64,000 bases of DNA from Cupriavidus necator (GTDB lineage: Bacteria; Pseudomonadota; Gammaproteobacteria; Burkholderiales; Burkholderiaceae). The position numbers and the translations under genes are program-made. This document shows positions 61,346-64,000 of this stretch, piece by piece. The DNA lies in contig CP074390.1 of NCBI GenBank assembly GCA_022041995.1, positions 868,001 to 932,000 on the forward strand, read 5' to 3'. The notes under the pieces are model-generated. The model saw nothing but the letters and a program-made list of their open reading frames with translations. It did no database searches and had not been told where the DNA came from. Position 1 is the first letter of the stretch. The number at the start of each line of letters is the position of its first letter.

Positions 61346-62599
61346 TCACCCAAACTTGCGCACCGCATCCAGCGCCAGCCCGCTGCCGATGCTGCCAAAC
61401 CGGTCCCCTTCCACGCAACGCGCTTGCGGCAACAGCGCCGCCAGCCGCTGGCGCAGCAGTGGCACGCTGCTGGAGCCGCCGGTGAAGAAGATGGTATCGA
61501 CCGCGGCGCCATCCACGCCGGCATCCACCAGCAGCTTCTGCACGGTCTGTTCGGTCTTCGCCACCAGCTTGTCGATCGACGCATCGAACTCGTCGCGCGT
61601 AATGGTCAGCGTCAGCCCCTGTTCCAGCCGGTGCAGGTCCACGTCGGTGCTGCCGGCGTCGGACAAAGCGATCTTGGCGGCTTCCATCTGGATTGCCAGC
61701 CAGTGCCCGGCACGCTCGCGGATCAGCCGCACCAGGCGGTCGAGCTTCACCGTATCCGCCGCGTCGCGGTAGTTGTCCATCACCAGCGACCACGCCTTGC
61801 GCGTATAGACCAGGTTGATGGTGTGCCAGCTGGCCAGGTCGAAATACTGGCTGGACGGCATCGCCTTGCCGTTGCGCAGCGCGCTGCCCAGGCCCAGCAG
61901 CGGCATTGCGCGCGCCAGGCTGAGCGAGCGGTCGAAGTCAGTGCCGCCGATATGCACGCCGCCGTTGGCCAGAATGTCGTCGCGCCGGTCGCTGCGCGCG
62001 GCGCGCTCGGGCGACAGGCGCACCAGCGAGAAGTCCGAGGTGCCGCCGCCGATGTCGGCCACCAGCACCAGTTCCTCACGCGTGATCCGGGCCTCGTAGT
62101 CGAAGGCCGCGGCGATCGGTTCGTACTGGAACGCGATCTCGCCGAAGCCCGCGTCGCGCGCGATCTCGGCCAGCGTGTCTTCGGCCAGCTGGTCGGCGGC
62201 CGGGTTCTCGTCGATGAAGAATACCGGGCGGCCCAGCACGGCGCGCGAAAACTCCGTGCCGGCGGCCTGCTCGGCACGCGTCTTCAGCTCGCGGATGAAG
62301 TGCGCCAGCAGCTTGCGGAACGGCATGGCCTGGCCCATCACCTCGGTGCTGTCGTCCATCATCGAGGTGCCCAGCAGGCTCTTGAGCGAACGCATCAGCC
62401 GGCCTTCATAGCCGGCCAGGTAATCGCCCAGCGCGGCGCGGCCATAGCTGACCAGCGGGTCCTCCGCGTGAAAGAAGATCACCGAGGGCAGCGTCACCTT
62501 GCCGTCCTCCAGCGGCAGCAGCGCCGCCGGCCGCTCCGGATGGCTCCAGCCGACCGTTGAATTGGACGTGCCGAAGTCCAGGCCGCATGCGTTTGACAT
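61346..62599 (-). CDS. yegD: Hsp70 family protein, YegD-like
   Basis: 417 residues. Actin-like ATPase motifs of Hsp70: GLDFGTSNSTVG at the N-terminus, VADIGGGTSDFSLV, HIGGTDFDRSLS and IFFTGGSSSVPLLRQR. No substrate-binding domain follows, and the length matches YegD rather than DnaK. Role unknown; probably an ATP-dependent chaperone-like protein. The ATG at 62599 has GGAA 6 nt upstream. Confidence 0.87.
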   Translation of the reverse strand: MSNACGLDFGTSNSTVGWSHPERPAALLPLEDGKVTLPSVIFFHAEDPLVSYGRAALGDYLAGYEGRLMRSLKSLLGTSMMDDSTEVMGQAMPFRKLLAHFIRELKTRAEQAAGTEFSRAVLGRPVFFIDENPAADQLAEDTLAEIARDAGFGEIAFQYEPIAAAFDYEARITREELVLVADIGGGTSDFSLVRLSPERAARSDRRDDILANGGVHIGGTDFDRSLSLARAMPLLGLGSALRNGKAMPSSQYFDLASWHTINLVYTRKAWSLVMDNYRDAADTVKLDRLVRLIRERAGHWLAIQMEAAKIALSDAGSTDVDLHRLEQGLTLTITRDEFDASIDKLVAKTEQTVQKLLVDAGVDGAAVDTIFFTGGSSSVPLLRQRLAALLPQARCVEGDRFGSIGSGLALDAVRKFG

Positions 62600-62852
62600 C
62601 ATTGATTCCGTTCCCTGCAAGACAAAGTGGCCCGCACGGCGCAAGGCCGCCGCGGGCGGGGGCGTCATTGTAGGGCAGTCGCGCGGACCGTGGAGGGCTG
62701 GCGGGCAGACGGTGTTGTCGGGAAGCTATTTTCAAACATTCATTGAAGGCAGTACTAAGCAGATGTCTCTTTTTCAATGGCACGGCAACTGGGACCATGG
62801 CGTCCTTGGCGTGGTGCTGCCTGCATCACCCACTACCACCTGGAGCCTCGTC

Positions 62853-63506
62853 ATGAATCTTTCCGACATTGTCGACACCCGCTATGCCACAAAAGCCTTC
62901 GAGGCAGGCCGCACCCTGCCCCAGGCCACCGTGGACCAGCTGCTCGCCGTGCTGCACAAGAGCCCGTCCTCGGTCAATTCCCAGCCGTGGCACTTCGTGG
63001 TTGCCGCCACGCCCGAAGGCCGGGCCCGGATGACGCGCGCCACCGCCGACCGCCACCCCTACAACACGCAGAAGATCCAGGACGCCTCGCATGTGATCGC
63101 GCTGTGCGTGCGCACGGAAATGGATGCCGCCCACCTGGCCGGCATCCTGGCGGCCGAGCAGCGCGACGGGCGTTTTGCCGATGAAGCTGCCCGCGCCGGC
63201 ACGGACAAGGCCCGCCGCGGCTTTGTCGACGTGCACCGCTATGACCTGCGCGACCTGCAGCACTGGATGACGCACCAGGTCTACCTGGCGCTGGGCGGCC
63301 TGCTGATGGCCGCGGCCGCGCTGGGCGTGGACGCCACGCCGATGGAAGGCATCGATACTGGCCCGCTCGACCTCGAACTGGGCCTGCGCGAGCGCGGACT
63401 GACCAGCGTGGCGCTGGTCAGCCTGGGCTATCGCAGCGCGCAGGACTTCAACGCCGCGCTGCCGAAGTCGCGTCTGTCGCGGGAAGAGGTGTTCACGTTC
63501 CTGTAA
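62853..63506 (+). CDS. nfsB: NfsB-like NAD(P)H nitroreductase
   Basis: 217 residues, the exact length of E. coli NfsB. FMN-binding landmarks: SPSSVNSQPWHFVVAAT near the N-terminus, PMEGIDTGPLDLELGL and the C-terminal FNAALPKSRL. Oxygen-insensitive nitroreductase/dihydropteridine reductase type, a cytoplasmic flavoprotein. The frame is open well upstream, but the ATG at 62853 gives the family N-terminus. A TTCAA-N7-TTGAA inverted repeat (62731-62747) lies about 105 bp upstream. Confidence 0.9.
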   Translation: MNLSDIVDTRYATKAFEAGRTLPQATVDQLLAVLHKSPSSVNSQPWHFVVAATPEGRARMTRATADRHPYNTQKIQDASHVIALCVRTEMDAAHLAGILAAEQRDGRFADEAARAGTDKARRGFVDVHRYDLRDLQHWMTHQVYLALGGLLMAAAALGVDATPMEGIDTGPLDLELGLRERGLTSVALVSLGYRSAQDFNAALPKSRLSREEVFTFL

Positions 63507-63610
63507 TTCCCGTTCCTGCAAGTCCGGCCCCGGCAGGGGCCGGCGCGTGCCTTGACACGCCAGCATGGCCCTCCTATCCTGCGCCTGTTCTTTATTAAAG
63601 ACCGTCGTTC

Positions 63611-63624
63611 TGTTCTACGGAACA
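63611..63624 (+). promoter_or_regulatory. TGTTC-TACG-GAACA palindrome
   Basis: Perfect 5-bp arms around a 4-bp spacer, 30 bp upstream of the CoA-transferase ATG. The TGTTC/GAACA arms resemble operators of IclR-type regulators. No regulator gene is visible. Confidence 0.4.
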
Positions 63625-63653
63625 TCAAGGAACGCGCGGCCGGACGTAGCCCT

Positions 63654-64000
63654 ATGCAAAAGCCCCTGCGCCATATCCGCGTGCTCGACCTCACCAATGT
63701 GCTGGCCGGGCCATTCTGCTGCCACCAGCTTGCCCACCTGGGCGCCGAAGTCATCAAGGTGGAAACCCCCGGCAGCGGCGACCTGGCCCGGCAGCTGGGC
63801 GCCGATGCCGGGCTGAACCAGCGCCTGATGGGCGTGTCGTTCCTGGCCCAGAACCCCGGCAAGCAGTCGGTCACCCTCAACCTGAAGCACGCGCGCGGCA
63901 AGGAGGTGTTCCGCAAGCTGGTGCAAAGCGCCGACGTGGTGGTGGAAAACTTCCGCCCCGGCGTGATGGACCGGCTCGGGCTGGGCTACGAGACCCTGAA
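63654..64000 (+). CDS. CaiB/BaiF CoA-transferase (5' part)
   Basis: First 115 residues of a family III CoA-transferase, cut by the window end. HIRVLDLTNVLAGPFCCHQL, then GAEVIKVETPGSGD and VVENFRPGVMDRLGLGY, are standard for the N-terminal domain. Such enzymes move CoA between organic acids; the substrate cannot be told from this part. Confidence 0.9.
   Translation, partial: MQKPLRHIRVLDLTNVLAGPFCCHQLAHLGAEVIKVETPGSGDLARQLGADAGLNQRLMGVSFLAQNPGKQSVTLNLKHARGKEVFRKLVQSADVVVENFRPGVMDRLGLGYETL

Noticed and set aside
63504..63650. Separate small gene between nfsB and the CoA-transferase
   Set aside because: Only short frames lacking start and ribosome site; the segment is explained as promoter DNA with a palindrome.
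1..64000. tRNA/rRNA genes, CRISPR arrays, insertion sequences, integrases
   Set aside because: Looked for on both strands; no cloverleaf-like or repeat-spacer pattern and no transposase or integrase motif was recognised by eye.

Overview
The window is GC-rich, densely packed beta-proteobacterial DNA, most likely from a Cupriavidus/Ralstonia-type Burkholderiaceae. The basis is protein style (Bug-type solute receptor, CopABCD/RS, full Pel operon, hopanoid locus) and codon use; the genus is inference. No rRNA, tRNA, CRISPR array or intact insertion sequence was seen.

Layout. 0-3.5 kb: DUF1800 lipoprotein (-), then an EamA exporter and an overlapping AraC regulator (+). 3.5-4.1 kb: two decayed gene pieces (a hemerythrin-like gene and a helix-turn-helix regulator). 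4.1-12.3 kb: a phthalate catabolic module, made of bacteriohemerythrin, a MarR regulator, phthalate 4,5-dioxygenase, 4,5-dihydroxyphthalate decarboxylase, a dedicated quinolinate phosphoribosyltransferase, the dioxygenase reductase, the dihydrodiol dehydrogenase and a Bug receptor. Three copies of a TTAG-N4-CTAA palindrome mark its promoters. 12.3-12.9 kb: fused fragments of a MoaF-like gene and an Old Yellow Enzyme gene. 13.0-14.4 kb: ProY-like amino acid permease.

14.5-30.9 kb is the first hopanoid block: a ferritin-like diiron protein, hpnB, hpnA, ispH, hpnH-I-J-K-L, hpnM, hpnN and mlaA, followed by an FKBP isomerase and a TTC38-like TPR protein. 31.1-37.6 kb is a copper locus: copABCD (-) divergent from copRS (+) across a strong inverted repeat. 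38.0-42.8 kb is a three-gene signalling operon (-): a frameshifted OmpR-type regulator, an exported LysM-FecR protein and a CHASE2 histidine kinase. 43.1-56.2 kb is the complete Pel exopolysaccharide operon pelABCDEFG (-), preceded by almost 1 kb of gene-free DNA with inverted repeats. 57.2 kb: cold shock protein. 57.6-61.3 kb is the second hopanoid block, hpnD-shc-hpnG. 61.3-64.0 kb: a YegD-like Hsp70 (-), an NfsB-like nitroreductase and the 5' part of a CaiB/BaiF CoA-transferase.

How the genes fit together. The two hopanoid blocks cover IPP/DMAPP supply (IspH), presqualene diphosphate (HpnD), cyclisation (Shc), adenosylation (HpnH), adenine removal (HpnG), head-group glycosylation, deacetylation and cyclitol formation (HpnI/K/J), and transport (HpnL/M/N, MlaA). 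HpnC, HpnE and HpnO are not in the window. Together with Pel and the copper oxidase system, about 46 kb is largely devoted to the cell envelope. The phthalate module, bounded by gene wreckage on both sides, looks like a separately acquired cassette.
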